From Wocania_A sp965224845 (GTDB taxonomy: Bacteria; Bacteroidota; Bacteroidia; Flavobacteriales; Flavobacteriaceae), in contig CBDDAJ010000032.1 in NCBI GenBank assembly GCA_965224845.1, forward strand, positions 1-64,000: a DNA stretch of 64,000 nt, written 5' to 3'. The notes beneath the pieces are model-generated. The model saw nothing but the letters and a program-made list of their open reading frames with translations. It did not search any database and was not told the origin of the DNA. The position numbers and the translations under genes are program-made. Within the stretch, counting starts at the first letter, position 1; the number at the start of each line of letters is the position of its first letter. Shown piece by piece: positions 6,250-15,646 of this stretch.

Positions 6250-9200
6250 TTAATGTTTTTGAATAAATAATTTGGTATTTACATCATCAAAAGCAATTTC
6301 TATACCATTATCTACTTGGTCAATAATTTCTAATTCTTCCGTTAGGGTTTCTGTTTTAATATATTCAATATTGTGGTTTACGGCGTTTTCAATATTAACA
6401 TCTTTTTGAAGCGTAACATCTATTCTGTCTGTAACTTCAAATCCAGAATCTTTTCGTAAATTCTGTATGCGATTTATTAATTCTCTCGCTATACCTTCTT
6501 TTTTCAAATCATCAGTAAGCATTACATCTAAAGCTACTGTTAAAGTGCCTTCATTAGCAACTAACCATCCTTCAATATCTTGAGATGTAATCTCTACATC
6601 TGTGCGTTCTAAAATAATATTTTTTCCATTAACTTCAACATCCAAATTACCATTTTGTTCAATTTTGTTAATATCTTCTGCTGTAAAGTTAATTACTGCA
6701 TTGGCAATGGCTTTCATATCTTTACCAAAACGAGGTCCTAGTACTTTAAAATTTGGCTTTATTTGCTTAACTAATATATCTGAAGCATCGTCTAAAAGCT
6801 CAATTTCTTTTACATTTACTTCTCGTTTTATTAGCTCTGAAACAGCTAATATTTCTTCTTTTTGTTGCACACTATCAACAGGAATCATAATTTTTTGAAG
6901 TGGCTGGCGTACTTTGATTTTTTCTTTTGCTCTTAACGATAAAACTAAAGACGATATGGTTTGAGCGGCTTCCATTTTGCGTTCTAAACTTTTATCAACA
7001 TAAGCCTCGTTATATACAGGGAAGTCTGCTAAATGTACACTTTCAAAAGCTTCTTTTTTTGTAACCGAATTTAAATCCAAATACAATTTATCCATAAAGA
7101 AAGGTGCAATCGGAGCGCCTAACTTAGCAATGGTTTCCATACAGGTATAAAGCGTTTGGTAGGCCGAAATTTTGTCTACCTGATAATCGCCTTTCCAGAA
7201 ACGTCTTCTACTTAAACGTACAAACCAGTTACTTAAATAGTCTTGTGTAAAGTTTGAGATGGCTCGCGCCGCTTTTGTAGGCTCATAATCGGCATAAAAA
7301 GCATCTACTTTTTTAATAAGTGTATGTAACTCTGAAAGGATCCAACGGTCTAACTCTGGTCGTTCTTCCAAAGCAATATCGGCCTCAGCATAACTAAATT
7401 TATCTAAATTAGTATATAAGCTAAAAAACGAATAGGTGTTGTAAAGTGTTCCGAAGAATTTGCGTTTAACCTCTTCTATTCCTTCTAAATCGAATTTTAA
7501 ATTATCCCATGGATTTGCATTAGAAATCATATACCAACGTGTTGCATCGGCTCCATAATGCCCTAAAGTTTCAAAAGGATCAACAGCATTACCTAAACGC
7601 TTCGACATTTTTTGCCCGTTTTTATCTAACACCAATCCATTAGATACCACATTTTTATAGGCAACAGAATCGAAAACCATGGTTCCAATGGCGTGAAGGG
7701 TATAAAACCATCCACGGGTCTGATCTACACCTTCTGCAATAAAATCGGCTGGATAGGTGGTTCCTTTATCAATTAAATCTTGGTTTTCAAACGGATAATG
7801 CCACTGGGCATAAGGCATAGAGCCAGAATCAAACCAAACATCTATTAAATCGCTTTCGCGTTTCATTGGTTTTCCCGATGGAGAAACCAGTATGATTTTA
7901 TCAACTATATTTTTATGCAAGTCTAGTTTTGCATAGTTTTCTTCAGAGTTGTTACCAACTTCAAAACTTTGGAAGATATCAGCCTCCATTATGCCTGCCT
8001 TAACGGCACGTTCCATTTCTGCTTTTAATTCTTCAACCGAGCCTATGCATAGGTCTTCTTTACCATCTTCGGTTCTCCAAATTGGTAATGGAATTCCCCA
8101 ATAGCGTGAGCGTGATAAATTCCAGTCGTTTGCATTGGCTAACCAGTTACCAAAGCGCCCTTCTCCTGTACTTTTTGGTTTCCAATTAATGGTATTGTTT
8201 AGCTCATGCATTCTATCTTTAACATCAGTAACCTTTATAAACCAGGAATCTAACGGGTAGTATAAAATAGGTTTATCGGTTCTCCAACAGTTTGGATAAC
8301 TGTGTTTATATTTTTCAACCTTAAAGGCTTTATTTTCTGTTTTTAATTTGATGGCAAGCTCTACATCAACCGAACGTTCCGGTGCTTCGCCATCGGTATA
8401 ATATTCATTCTTTACATATTTTCCTGCAAATTCGCCCATTTCCGGACGAAAGCGCCCTTGCAAATCTACAAGCGGTACCAGGTTATCATTTTTATCTTTT
8501 ACCAGCATTGGCGGCACTTCTGGAGTTGCCTGTTTTGCAACCAAAGCATCATCGGCTCCAAAAGTAGGTGCAGTATGTACGATTCCGGTCCCATCTTCAG
8601 TAGTTACAAAATCTCCAGAGATCACTCTGAATGCATGTTCTGGATTATCATTAGGTAAGGCGTAAGGCAATAGTTGTTCGTATGTAATGCCAACTAAATC
8701 TTTACCTTTAAATTCTTTTACAATGTAAAATGGAATTTTTTTATCACCAGATTTATAACTTAGTAATTCTGCTTTGTCTTCAACTTGATTAAATTTTCCT
8801 GCAAACTGTTTAGCAACCAAAGGTTTGGCTAAAACTACATTTATAGGTTCAAAAGTGTATTGATTGTAAGTTTTAACTAAAACATAATCAATTTTTGGCC
8901 CTACGGTTAAAGCTGTATTACTTGGTAATGTCCAGGGTGTCGTAGTCCAGGCCAAAAAGTGAATGTGTCCTTCATTTTGTAAAAACTCTGGAAGTGAATT
9001 TTCATTCGCTTTAAACTGAGCAACCACAGTAGTATCGGTAACATCCTGATATGTTCCTGGTTGGTTTAACTCATGCGAACTTAAACCGGTACCAGCTTTT
9101 GGCGAATACGGTTGGATGGTATAACCTTTATACAATAACCTTTTATTATAGATCTGCTTTAATAACCACCAAACAGATTCCATATATTTTGGCTCATAAG

Positions 9201-9654
9201 TTATATACGGATCATCCATATCTACCCAGTAGCCCATTTTTTCTGTTAAATCATTCCAAACACCAGTATAGCGCATAACGGCTTTACGGCAGGCGGCATT
9301 ATAATCTTCAACCGAAATGCTTTTGCCAATATCTTCTTTAGTAATGCCTAATTCTTTTTCAACACCCAATTCAATTGGTAATCCATGAGTATCCCAACCC
9401 GCCTTGCGTTTTACCTGGTATCCTTTCATGGTTTTGTAGCGCGGAAAAATATCTTTAATAGCACGTGCTAAAACGTGATGCACTCCTGGCAATCCGTTTG
9501 CCGATGGCGGACCTTCATAAAACACATATGGTGTTGCTCCTTCACGGGTAGAAACACTTTTTTCAAAAATGTTATTCTCTTTCCAATATTGTAGTATTTC
9601 GTTAGCTACATTTGGTAAGTCAAGTCCTTTATATTCAGGAAATTTAGCGCTCAT
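6250..9654 (-). CDS. ileS: Isoleucyl-tRNA synthetase
   Basis: The class I synthetase (1134 residues) charges tRNA-Ile. The HIGH-type motif is PGVHHVLARAI near residue 57 and the KMSKS-type motif is GQKMSKRLGN near residue 685. A long editing (CP1) domain lies between them and an anticodon-binding domain follows. Length and C-terminus fit the eukaryote-like type II IleRS that many Bacteroidota carry; type II enzymes are often less sensitive to mupirocin, which is family knowledge and untested here. The start MSAKFPEYKGL is normal. The gene is followed after 4 bases by the DksA-like gene. Confidence 0.97.
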   Translation of the reverse strand: MSAKFPEYKGLDLPNVANEILQYWKENNIFEKSVSTREGATPYVFYEGPPSANGLPGVHHVLARAIKDIFPRYKTMKGYQVKRKAGWDTHGLPIELGVEKELGITKEDIGKSISVEDYNAACRKAVMRYTGVWNDLTEKMGYWVDMDDPYITYEPKYMESVWWLLKQIYNKRLLYKGYTIQPYSPKAGTGLSSHELNQPGTYQDVTDTTVVAQFKANENSLPEFLQNEGHIHFLAWTTTPWTLPSNTALTVGPKIDYVLVKTYNQYTFEPINVVLAKPLVAKQFAGKFNQVEDKAELLSYKSGDKKIPFYIVKEFKGKDLVGITYEQLLPYALPNDNPEHAFRVISGDFVTTEDGTGIVHTAPTFGADDALVAKQATPEVPPMLVKDKNDNLVPLVDLQGRFRPEMGEFAGKYVKNEYYTDGEAPERSVDVELAIKLKTENKAFKVEKYKHSYPNCWRTDKPILYYPLDSWFIKVTDVKDRMHELNNTINWKPKSTGEGRFGNWLANANDWNLSRSRYWGIPLPIWRTEDGKEDLCIGSVEELKAEMERAVKAGIMEADIFQSFEVGNNSEENYAKLDLHKNIVDKIILVSPSGKPMKRESDLIDVWFDSGSMPYAQWHYPFENQDLIDKGTTYPADFIAEGVDQTRGWFYTLHAIGTMVFDSVAYKNVVSNGLVLDKNGQKMSKRLGNAVDPFETLGHYGADATRWYMISNANPWDNLKFDLEGIEEVKRKFFGTLYNTYSFFSLYTNLDKFSYAEADIALEERPELDRWILSELHTLIKKVDAFYADYEPTKAARAISNFTQDYLSNWFVRLSRRRFWKGDYQVDKISAYQTLYTCMETIAKLGAPIAPFFMDKLYLDLNSVTKKEAFESVHLADFPVYNEAYVDKSLERKMEAAQTISSLVLSLRAKEKIKVRQPLQKIMIPVDSVQQKEEILAVSELIKREVNVKEIELLDDASDILVKQIKPNFKVLGPRFGKDMKAIANAVINFTAEDINKIEQNGNLDVEVNGKNIILERTDVEITSQDIEGWLVANEGTLTVALDVMLTDDLKKEGIARELINRIQNLRKDSGFEVTDRIDVTLQKDVNIENAVNHNIEYIKTETLTEELEIIDQVDNGIEIAFDDVNTKLFIQKH

Positions 9655-9753
9655 TTACTCTTAAATCTTATAAGTTCGCGAATTTAAGGAATTTTGAGAA
9701 AAAAGACCCTAATACGTTTAATAATTTAACGCTATTACAAAGGAAGCATAACT

Positions 9754-9796
9754 GAAGTAGCCTTTTAAGTCACAACTTTATCCATGAGGCTACTTC
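9754..9796. repeat. Inverted repeat between radA and ileS
   Basis: GAAGTAGCC at 9754-9762 and GGCTACTTC at 9788-9796 form a perfect 9-bp stem with a 25-base loop. A second small hairpin (GCATT-CGC-AATGC) is adjacent near 9801-9811. There is no clear T tract, so it could be a weak radA terminator, an ileS leader structure or an mRNA processing site. Confidence 0.45.
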
Positions 9797-9814
9797 CCTG
9801 CATTCGCAATGCGG

Positions 9815-11173
9815 TTAAACAATTATCTCAACCAAATCCTCAATCTTGGAAATCAATTGAATTTTAATCCCTGTATTTTTAAGTGAGATTTTATTGTATT
9901 TAGATACAAAAATAGCTGAAAACCCTAATTTTTCAGCTTCCAAAATACGTTGCTCTACGCGTTGTACAGGACGAATTTCTCCAGACAGTCCAACCTCGGC
10001 AGCAAAGCAAAAATCTTTTTGCAAAGCCATATCTTCATTTGATGATAAAATTGAAGCTACAACTGCTAAATCTATCGCAGGGTCATCTACCGTAATACCT
10101 CCAGTAATATTTAAAAATACATCTTTAGCTCCTAACCGGAATCCGGCACGTTTTTCTAAAACAGCTAATAGCATATTTAAGCGTTTAGCATTAAACCCAG
10201 TGGCACTACGCTGTGGTGTACCATAAACCGCTGTACTTACTAAGGCTTGTACTTCAATCATTAGTGGGCGCATACCTTCAAGAGTTGCAGCTACAGCATT
10301 TCCGCTTAACTCCTCATCTTTTTTAGAGATTAAAATTTCTGAAGGGTTAGAAACCTCTCTCAGCCCGGAGCCTTGCATTTCATAAATACCTAATTCGTTA
10401 GTAGAACCAAAACGGTTTTTATGGGCACGTAAAACCCTAAACACATGATTGCGATCTCCTTCAAACTGAAGTACGGTATCTACCATGTGTTCTAAAATTT
10501 TTGGTCCAGCTATATGGCCGTCTTTCGTTATATGACCAATTAATAAAACGGGGGTTGCAGTTTCTTTAGCAAATTTTATAAGTTCGGTAGTACATGCTTT
10601 TATCTGTGAGATACTTCCGGAAGATGATTCGATATAATCACTGTGCAAAGTCTGGATGGAGTCAATAATTACTACATCTGGTTGAAGCGTAGCGATTTGC
10701 TTGAAAATATTTTGAGTTTTGGTTTCAGTAAGAATATAACAATTATTATTAGTAGGATTGATGCGTTCTGCCCGCATCTTTATTTGTTTTTGACTCTCTT
10801 CACCAGAAACATATAAGGTTTTGTAAGGTAGTTTTAATGAAATTTGAAGTAGTAAAGTACTCTTGCCTATTCCGGGTTCTCCCCCTAAAAGGGTTAAAGA
10901 GCCCGGTACGATTCCTCCGCCTAAAACACGATTAAATTCTGTATCAAAAGTGTCTAATCGAGCTTCTTTAGAACTGTCAATCTCGTTAATTCTTAATGGA
11001 ACAGATGCACGTTTAACTAGCGATGTTGAAGATTTCCAATCCCTTTTTTCTGGTTTTTGAATAACTTCTTCAACTATGGTATTCCACGCTTTGCAAGCAG
11101 TACATTGTCCCTGCCATTTTGCATATTGATTGCCACAACTCTGACAAAAAAATGTGGTCTTAACTTTAGCCAT
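9815..11173 (-). CDS. radA: DNA repair protein RadA (Sms)
   Basis: The 452-residue protein has the full RadA layout: an N-terminal C4 zinc finger (CQSCG ... CTACK), a Walker A motif GGEPGIGKST near residue 92, the RadA-specific KNRFGSTNELG motif, and a C-terminal Lon-protease-like domain. RadA is a DnaB-like helicase that drives branch migration in recombination repair. The ATG overlaps the stop of the upstream esterase-fold gene by 1 base, so the two are probably co-transcribed. Confidence 0.96.
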   Translation of the reverse strand: MAKVKTTFFCQSCGNQYAKWQGQCTACKAWNTIVEEVIQKPEKRDWKSSTSLVKRASVPLRINEIDSSKEARLDTFDTEFNRVLGGGIVPGSLTLLGGEPGIGKSTLLLQISLKLPYKTLYVSGEESQKQIKMRAERINPTNNNCYILTETKTQNIFKQIATLQPDVVIIDSIQTLHSDYIESSSGSISQIKACTTELIKFAKETATPVLLIGHITKDGHIAGPKILEHMVDTVLQFEGDRNHVFRVLRAHKNRFGSTNELGIYEMQGSGLREVSNPSEILISKKDEELSGNAVAATLEGMRPLMIEVQALVSTAVYGTPQRSATGFNAKRLNMLLAVLEKRAGFRLGAKDVFLNITGGITVDDPAIDLAVVASILSSNEDMALQKDFCFAAEVGLSGEIRPVQRVEQRILEAEKLGFSAIFVSKYNKISLKNTGIKIQLISKIEDLVEIIV

Positions 11174-12321
11174 TAATATCCAAAATCTGATTTGATTAAA
11201 TCTGCTTTTTCTAACATTAAATCTTTTGTAATCCCAGCAATTTCATCTAAAGTGTACGCCGATTGATACGTTCGCATGGCTTTTTTGGGCTCACCTGTTT
11301 CTTCATAAAAACGGGCTAAATAATAATTTCCTAAAAGCGTTTTCGGATATTCTTTGCGTGCTATTTTTCCTAAAGCTTCAAAATACTCAAACTGTTCTGT
11401 TTTTTCTATAGCAGCCGAAATAGCCTTAAAATCGTTAATTAGAATTTGTTTTTCTAGACCAAACAATTCGTTAATAGTTTGATATTTTTCCTGAAGATAT
11501 TCAACAGGAGATGTGTCTAATTTAAGAATAACCTCTTTATACTCTTTTTTACTAATAGGTTGAAATACATAAAAAATACTTTCTATGGCTTTAGGTAAAG
11601 CATGTGCAGGTACAGAATAATGTGATGCACCCTCAAAACTATCAAAATTGTAAAATATGTTCTTGGTTTCTAAAGCAGAGATATCTGTATTTAAAGCCTC
11701 TGTCATTTGTTTTACAGACTTTGAATCATTTTTAGTATTTGCCAAGTAATAAAATATTTTAGACTCCAATTTCCCCAATTGCTCAGGAATATAATCCAGC
11801 ATATTGGGTGCTAATTCTGGACTAATAACCACATAAGCTTGGAATAATGGTTGTTGCTTTAATAAATAATAGTTGATAAAATTGGCAGTTTCTCCATGAC
11901 CTACTGCAACTCTAAAATTTTCGGTTCTATATTTTTTTTCGATATATGGAATAAGCTCCATTCCTATAAACTCATAAAAAGCAGCACCCGTTTCAACAGG
12001 CAACGAGTTTTGTCCGTACATACAATCGTCAAATCGCTTGTCTAATTGGTTAATACCAACGACTATAGCTTCCGGCATGTCTTCCCAATAAGAATAATAG
12101 TCTACATTTCCTGCTACAGCTTCAAATAAATAATCGCCATCTAAAACAACAAATAATGGATATTTTTTGTTTTGATTCGCTTCATAACCTCTTGGTAGTT
12201 GTATTTTAATTTCTCGTGATTCCCCCAATTTTGAAGACTCGAAAATTTCGTATTTTACCTGGGCATCCATAGCATTAACAATACCGTATAGCGCTAATAG
12301 AAAAAGGATTGGTTTTTTCAT
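11173..12321 (-). CDS. Esterase D-like alpha/beta-hydrolase-fold protein, nucleophile missing
   Basis: The 382-residue exported protein has a signal peptide (MKKPILFLLALYGIVNAMDA), an esterase-D/enterochelin-esterase-like domain (about 25-240) and a C-terminal TPR-like region (about 315-370). The nucleophile elbow reads VAVGHGETANF, so position 143, normally Ser in GHSxGG, is Gly. A His in GASHYSVP near residue 232 remains. Catalysis by the usual triad is unlikely; a binding or scaffold role is an inference. It sits upstream of radA with a 1-base overlap, but there is no obvious functional link. Confidence 0.8.
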   Translation of the reverse strand: MKKPILFLLALYGIVNAMDAQVKYEIFESSKLGESREIKIQLPRGYEANQNKKYPLFVVLDGDYLFEAVAGNVDYYSYWEDMPEAIVVGINQLDKRFDDCMYGQNSLPVETGAAFYEFIGMELIPYIEKKYRTENFRVAVGHGETANFINYYLLKQQPLFQAYVVISPELAPNMLDYIPEQLGKLESKIFYYLANTKNDSKSVKQMTEALNTDISALETKNIFYNFDSFEGASHYSVPAHALPKAIESIFYVFQPISKKEYKEVILKLDTSPVEYLQEKYQTINELFGLEKQILINDFKAISAAIEKTEQFEYFEALGKIARKEYPKTLLGNYYLARFYEETGEPKKAMRTYQSAYTLDEIAGITKDLMLEKADLIKSDFGY

Positions 12322-12443
12322 TTTAAAAATGATTTGAGATTTATAATGGCAAGGTATGAAATTAAGTGAAAGTTTAAAAAGCTGTTTCCGATACTTTTCT
12401 TTTTAAAAATCTTAAATTGGTATCTTCGGTTTTTTTTAACGTG

Positions 12444-13412
12444 TCAATCTTCTTTTAAAGATTTTATTCTATTAAAAATAGGTAAATAAATTAAAGATAA
12501 TCCTCCAAAGAGAATAATTAGCAGTGTTTGTGAAGCCCACATGATCCAACCAAATGCAATACTAGGATCTTTATCAATTCCAAAAATGGAAAAAGCTAGG
12601 GATACAGCTATTGGATAAGCTCCAATACCGCCACTTGTTGCTGCAATACTAAAACTTGCAGAAATGAAACCAATTAAAATAGCCCCAGCTGAAATGCCAT
12701 GTAAATCTTTAATAGCAAAAGATGTTACGTAAAACATGAGTAAATACATTGCCCATATAAATAAGGTGTGACATATAAATGCCCATTTTTTTTTCATTTT
12801 AAAAATACTCAATGCACCTTCTATAAGGCCATTAATAAAGTCTTTTATCTTTAAGGCTAATTTTGAACGACTCTTTTTAATATATCTTATAAAAAAAACC
12901 ACTAGCACTCCTAAAAGAATTATCCCAACTCCAATTTTTAAGGGATCAAATTTTTTAGCTAAAAAGGCATATATAAAATCAAACTGAAGAAAAAGAGTAA
13001 CAATAATAATGCCCATTATAACAATTAAATCTGCTATTCTTTCAGCCACAATAGTACCAAACCCTTTTTCGAAAGGGACCCCTTCATAGTTTGTTAAAAT
13101 TGACGCCCTGGCAACTTCACCTGCTCTTGGGATAGTATAATTAATTAAATAAGTAGCAAAAACAGCCATAATGCTATTGCCTAATTTAATCTTGTAGCCC
13201 ATAGGTTCTAATTGAAAACGCCAACGATATGCTCTGGATAGATGACTTAAAAGTCCTAAAAGCATACCTAAGAGAACCCATTCCTTATTTGATGATTCCC
13301 AATACTCAATTATCACTGGTATAGGGACATCTCTTAAAGAATACCAAACCAAAAAAACTCCCAATAATAATGGGAGTGTAATTTTTAAAGTCTTTTTAAT
13401 ATTTAGTTTCAA
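12444..13412 (-). CDS. Flippase-like/LPG synthase TM-domain integral membrane protein
   Basis: This 322-residue protein has about eight hydrophobic segments and matches the UPF0104 family (lysylphosphatidylglycerol synthase transmembrane region without the synthetase domain). Typical marks are the SRAYRWRFQLEPMGY region near 60 and the TIPRAGEVARASIL motif near 95-108. Relatives include MprF flippase domains and putative glycolipid transporters. The substrate is unknown. The ATG lies 4 bases after the panD stop, so it is in the panCD operon, an order common in flavobacteria. Confidence 0.85.
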   Translation of the reverse strand: MKLNIKKTLKITLPLLLGVFLVWYSLRDVPIPVIIEYWESSNKEWVLLGMLLGLLSHLSRAYRWRFQLEPMGYKIKLGNSIMAVFATYLINYTIPRAGEVARASILTNYEGVPFEKGFGTIVAERIADLIVIMGIIIVTLFLQFDFIYAFLAKKFDPLKIGVGIILLGVLVVFFIRYIKKSRSKLALKIKDFINGLIEGALSIFKMKKKWAFICHTLFIWAMYLLMFYVTSFAIKDLHGISAGAILIGFISASFSIAATSGGIGAYPIAVSLAFSIFGIDKDPSIAFGWIMWASQTLLIILFGGLSLIYLPIFNRIKSLKED

Positions 13413-13416
13413 AAGT

Positions 13417-13767
13417 TTATTTTAGCAAGTTTGTTGCTTCGTCTGGAAACACTAAAGCGGGTTTAAACACCTTAGCTTCTTCAATATCCATAAACGCATA
13501 AGTGATTAAAATAAGTGTATCTCCTACAGCTACTTTTCTAGCTGCAGCACCATTTAATGTGATCTCACCACTTTGTCGAGGTCCTGGAATACAATAGGTC
13601 TCTAAGCGCTCCCCATTATCGTTATTTACAATTTGAACTTTTTCGCCTTGAATAATGTTGGCAGCATCCATTAAATCTTCGTCAATGGTAATACTACCTA
13701 TATAGTTGAGTTCTGCACCCGTGCATTTTACTCTGTGAATTTTAGATTTTACGACTTGAATTTGCAT
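13417..13767 (-). CDS. panD: Aspartate 1-decarboxylase
   Basis: PanD makes beta-alanine from aspartate for pantothenate and CoA synthesis. The proenzyme cleaves itself at Gly24-Ser25, and the motif LNYIGSITID puts Gly-Ser exactly there, so Ser25 would become the pyruvoyl cofactor. The 116-residue length is standard. It lies 13 bases after panC, whose product uses the beta-alanine. Confidence 0.97.
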   Translation of the reverse strand: MQIQVVKSKIHRVKCTGAELNYIGSITIDEDLMDAANIIQGEKVQIVNNDNGERLETYCIPGPRQSGEITLNGAAARKVAVGDTLILITYAFMDIEEAKVFKPALVFPDEATNLLK

Positions 13768-13780
13768 ATGGCAAAGGTAA

Positions 13781-14632
13781 TTAATTTAGTGCGATATTAT
13801 CTATTAATCTAATATCATCTGCATATACAGCTATAAATGCTCTATATGTTTTTTTGTTTGATTTTCTTATTACAGGTTTTAAGGTTTTAGTGTCAGCAAT
13901 AATAAAATATTCTAATTTTAATAAACGGTGTTTAGCAAACACTTTTTCAACCCATTCCGAAACTTTACTAGCACTTTTTGTGCCAAATTTTTCTTTGGCA
14001 GTTGTTAAAGTTTTATAAATAAACGGTGCTGCATTTTTATATTCTGGTTTTAGCCGTGTATTGCGAGAACTCATAGCTAAACCATTAGGTGCTCTATAAA
14101 TAGGGCAGCCAACCACCTTAACAGGAATGTTGTGTTTTTCAACTAGTTTTTTAATTATGGACAATTGCTGAAAATCTTTCTCACCAAAATAAGCATGATG
14201 CGGTTTTACAATTTCAAAAAAACGCTTTACAATAGTGCCAACCCCATCAAAATGCCCATTTCTAAATTTACCTTCCATTTCAAACTCCAGTCCATCAAAA
14301 TCAAATTTTTGCGAAACAGTGCGTCCCTTATAAATATCATCAACTGTTGGTGCATAAACTAAAATATGGCCTTTCGAAACTGTTTTTAATAATGCTACAT
14401 CATCATCTAGGGTTCGTGGGTATTTTATAAGATCCTCCTTATTATCAAATTGTGTAGGATTTACAAAAATGCTTACTACAACTTTATCATTTTCATTTAA
14501 AGCTTTTTTTACTAAAGCTAAATGCCCTTGATGTAATGCCCCCATAGTTGGCACCAACCCAATAGTAAGTTGTTTGGCTTTTAACTCCTCAACTCTCGCA
14601 GAAATTTGCATTTTTTGTGAAAAAACCTTCAT
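13781..14632 (-). CDS. panC: Pantoate--beta-alanine ligase
   Basis: PanC joins pantoate and beta-alanine using ATP to form pantothenate. The 283-residue protein has the nucleotide-binding PTMGALHQGHLALV (HxGH-type motif, near 29-42), the pantoate-binding VSIFVNPTQF, and the KMSKS-like MSSRNTRL near residue 190. It is the first gene of panC-panD-flippase and faces the glycogen-synthase-like gene across a 143-bp promoter region. Confidence 0.97.
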   Translation of the reverse strand: MKVFSQKMQISARVEELKAKQLTIGLVPTMGALHQGHLALVKKALNENDKVVVSIFVNPTQFDNKEDLIKYPRTLDDDVALLKTVSKGHILVYAPTVDDIYKGRTVSQKFDFDGLEFEMEGKFRNGHFDGVGTIVKRFFEIVKPHHAYFGEKDFQQLSIIKKLVEKHNIPVKVVGCPIYRAPNGLAMSSRNTRLKPEYKNAAPFIYKTLTTAKEKFGTKSASKVSEWVEKVFAKHRLLKLEYFIIADTKTLKPVIRKSNKKTYRAFIAVYADDIRLIDNIALN

Positions 14633-14655
14633 TATTTAATAAAAAATTAACGCTT

Positions 14656-14663
14656 GCAAACTT
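14656..14663 (-). promoter_or_regulatory. Putative -7 element of panC
   Basis: The minus strand reads TAAGTTTG, matching TAnnTTTG, 23 bases upstream of the panC ATG. No TTG was found at the usual -33 spacing, so support is the -7 box and position only. Confidence 0.4.
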
Positions 14664-14694
14664 AATATTTTACAACCAATTAGCATAAATTTTT

Positions 14695-14702
14695 GTACTT
14701 TT
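14695..14702 (+). promoter_or_regulatory. Putative -7 element of the glycogen-synthase-like gene
   Basis: TACTTTTG matches TAnnTTTG and would start a transcript about 70 bases before the ATG. It is divergent from the panC element 30 bases away. Confidence 0.5.
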
Positions 14703-14775
14703 GCGTGTTTTTTATTTTGAATTTTCAAAAAGCTATTTAATTATTTAGCCATAAAAAGACACCAAAAACTAATAT

Positions 14776-15585
14776 ATGAAAGATAAGAGGGTATTGTATG
14801 TATCATCTGAGGTAGTACCTTATTTACCGGAGACTGAAATTTCATCCATGTCTTTTGAGGCACCTAGATTGGTTAACCAACAAGGTGGTCAAATACGAAT
14901 TTTTATGCCTCGATATGGTAATATTAATGAAAGAAGGCATCAATTACATGAAGTTATAAGGCTGTCAGGAATTAATTTGGTTATTAACGACTTAGACATG
15001 CCATTAATTATTAAGGTAGCTTCTATACCAAAAGAACGTATTCAGGTTTATTTTATTGATAACGACGAGTATTTTAAGCGAAAAGCAACACTTACAGACG
15101 AAAACGGCAAGTTGTTTTCTGATAACGACGAACGTGCCATTTTCTTTGCAAAAGGTGTTATAGAAACAGTTAAAAAATTAAACTGGTCACCAGATGTTAT
15201 CCATGTTCATGGTTGGTTAGCCTCATTATTGCCTTTATATTTAAAAGCGTATTACAAAGACGAACCACTATTTAACGAAAGTAAAATAGTGACTTCTGTA
15301 TACAATCAAAGTTTTGATGATACGTTAAACAAAGACATGATTAATAAAATTAAGTTTGATAGTATTGAAGAAGATGCCATTAAAACGCTTGAAGAACCAT
15401 CATATAGTAACTTAATGAAAGTTGCTATTGATTATTCTGATGCATTAATAATAGGGTCTGAAAACATTCCTGAAACTTTAGAAACCTATTTAAAAGCATC
15501 AAATAAGCCTATTTTAGATTACAAAAGTAAAGATGAATTTGGCGAAGCTTACACAGAGTTTTTTAACACAAAAATTTTTAGCTAA
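14776..15585 (+). CDS. Glycogen/starch synthase-like protein (short, N-terminal GT5 domain only)
   Basis: At 269 residues this corresponds only to the N-terminal Rossmann half of a GT5 glycogen synthase (usually about 480). It opens with RVLYVSSEVVPYLPETEISS, similar to the ADP-glucose-binding start of GlgA but without the KTGGL motif. DVIHVHGWLASLLPLYLK matches the GlgA HxHDW region. The C-terminal nucleotide-sugar domain is absent, so normal transferase activity is doubtful. The order short GT5 protein - DUF4270 lipoprotein - glmS recurs in flavobacteria, which suggests a conserved cell-envelope or amino-sugar role. No frameshift is seen; the short form looks native. Confidence 0.8.
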   Translation: MKDKRVLYVSSEVVPYLPETEISSMSFEAPRLVNQQGGQIRIFMPRYGNINERRHQLHEVIRLSGINLVINDLDMPLIIKVASIPKERIQVYFIDNDEYFKRKATLTDENGKLFSDNDERAIFFAKGVIETVKKLNWSPDVIHVHGWLASLLPLYLKAYYKDEPLFNESKIVTSVYNQSFDDTLNKDMINKIKFDSIEEDAIKTLEEPSYSNLMKVAIDYSDALIIGSENIPETLETYLKASNKPILDYKSKDEFGEAYTEFFNTKIFS

Positions 15586-15646
15586 TCCCAATTTCATTTA
15601 AAATAATGATATGAAAGCCCCAGAGGGCATTTGCCAAATAACACTC

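Noticed and set aside
15611..15646. Upstream ATG for the DUF4270 lipoprotein
   Set aside because: The longer start puts a non-hydrophobic 12-residue leader before a perfect lipoprotein signal peptide.
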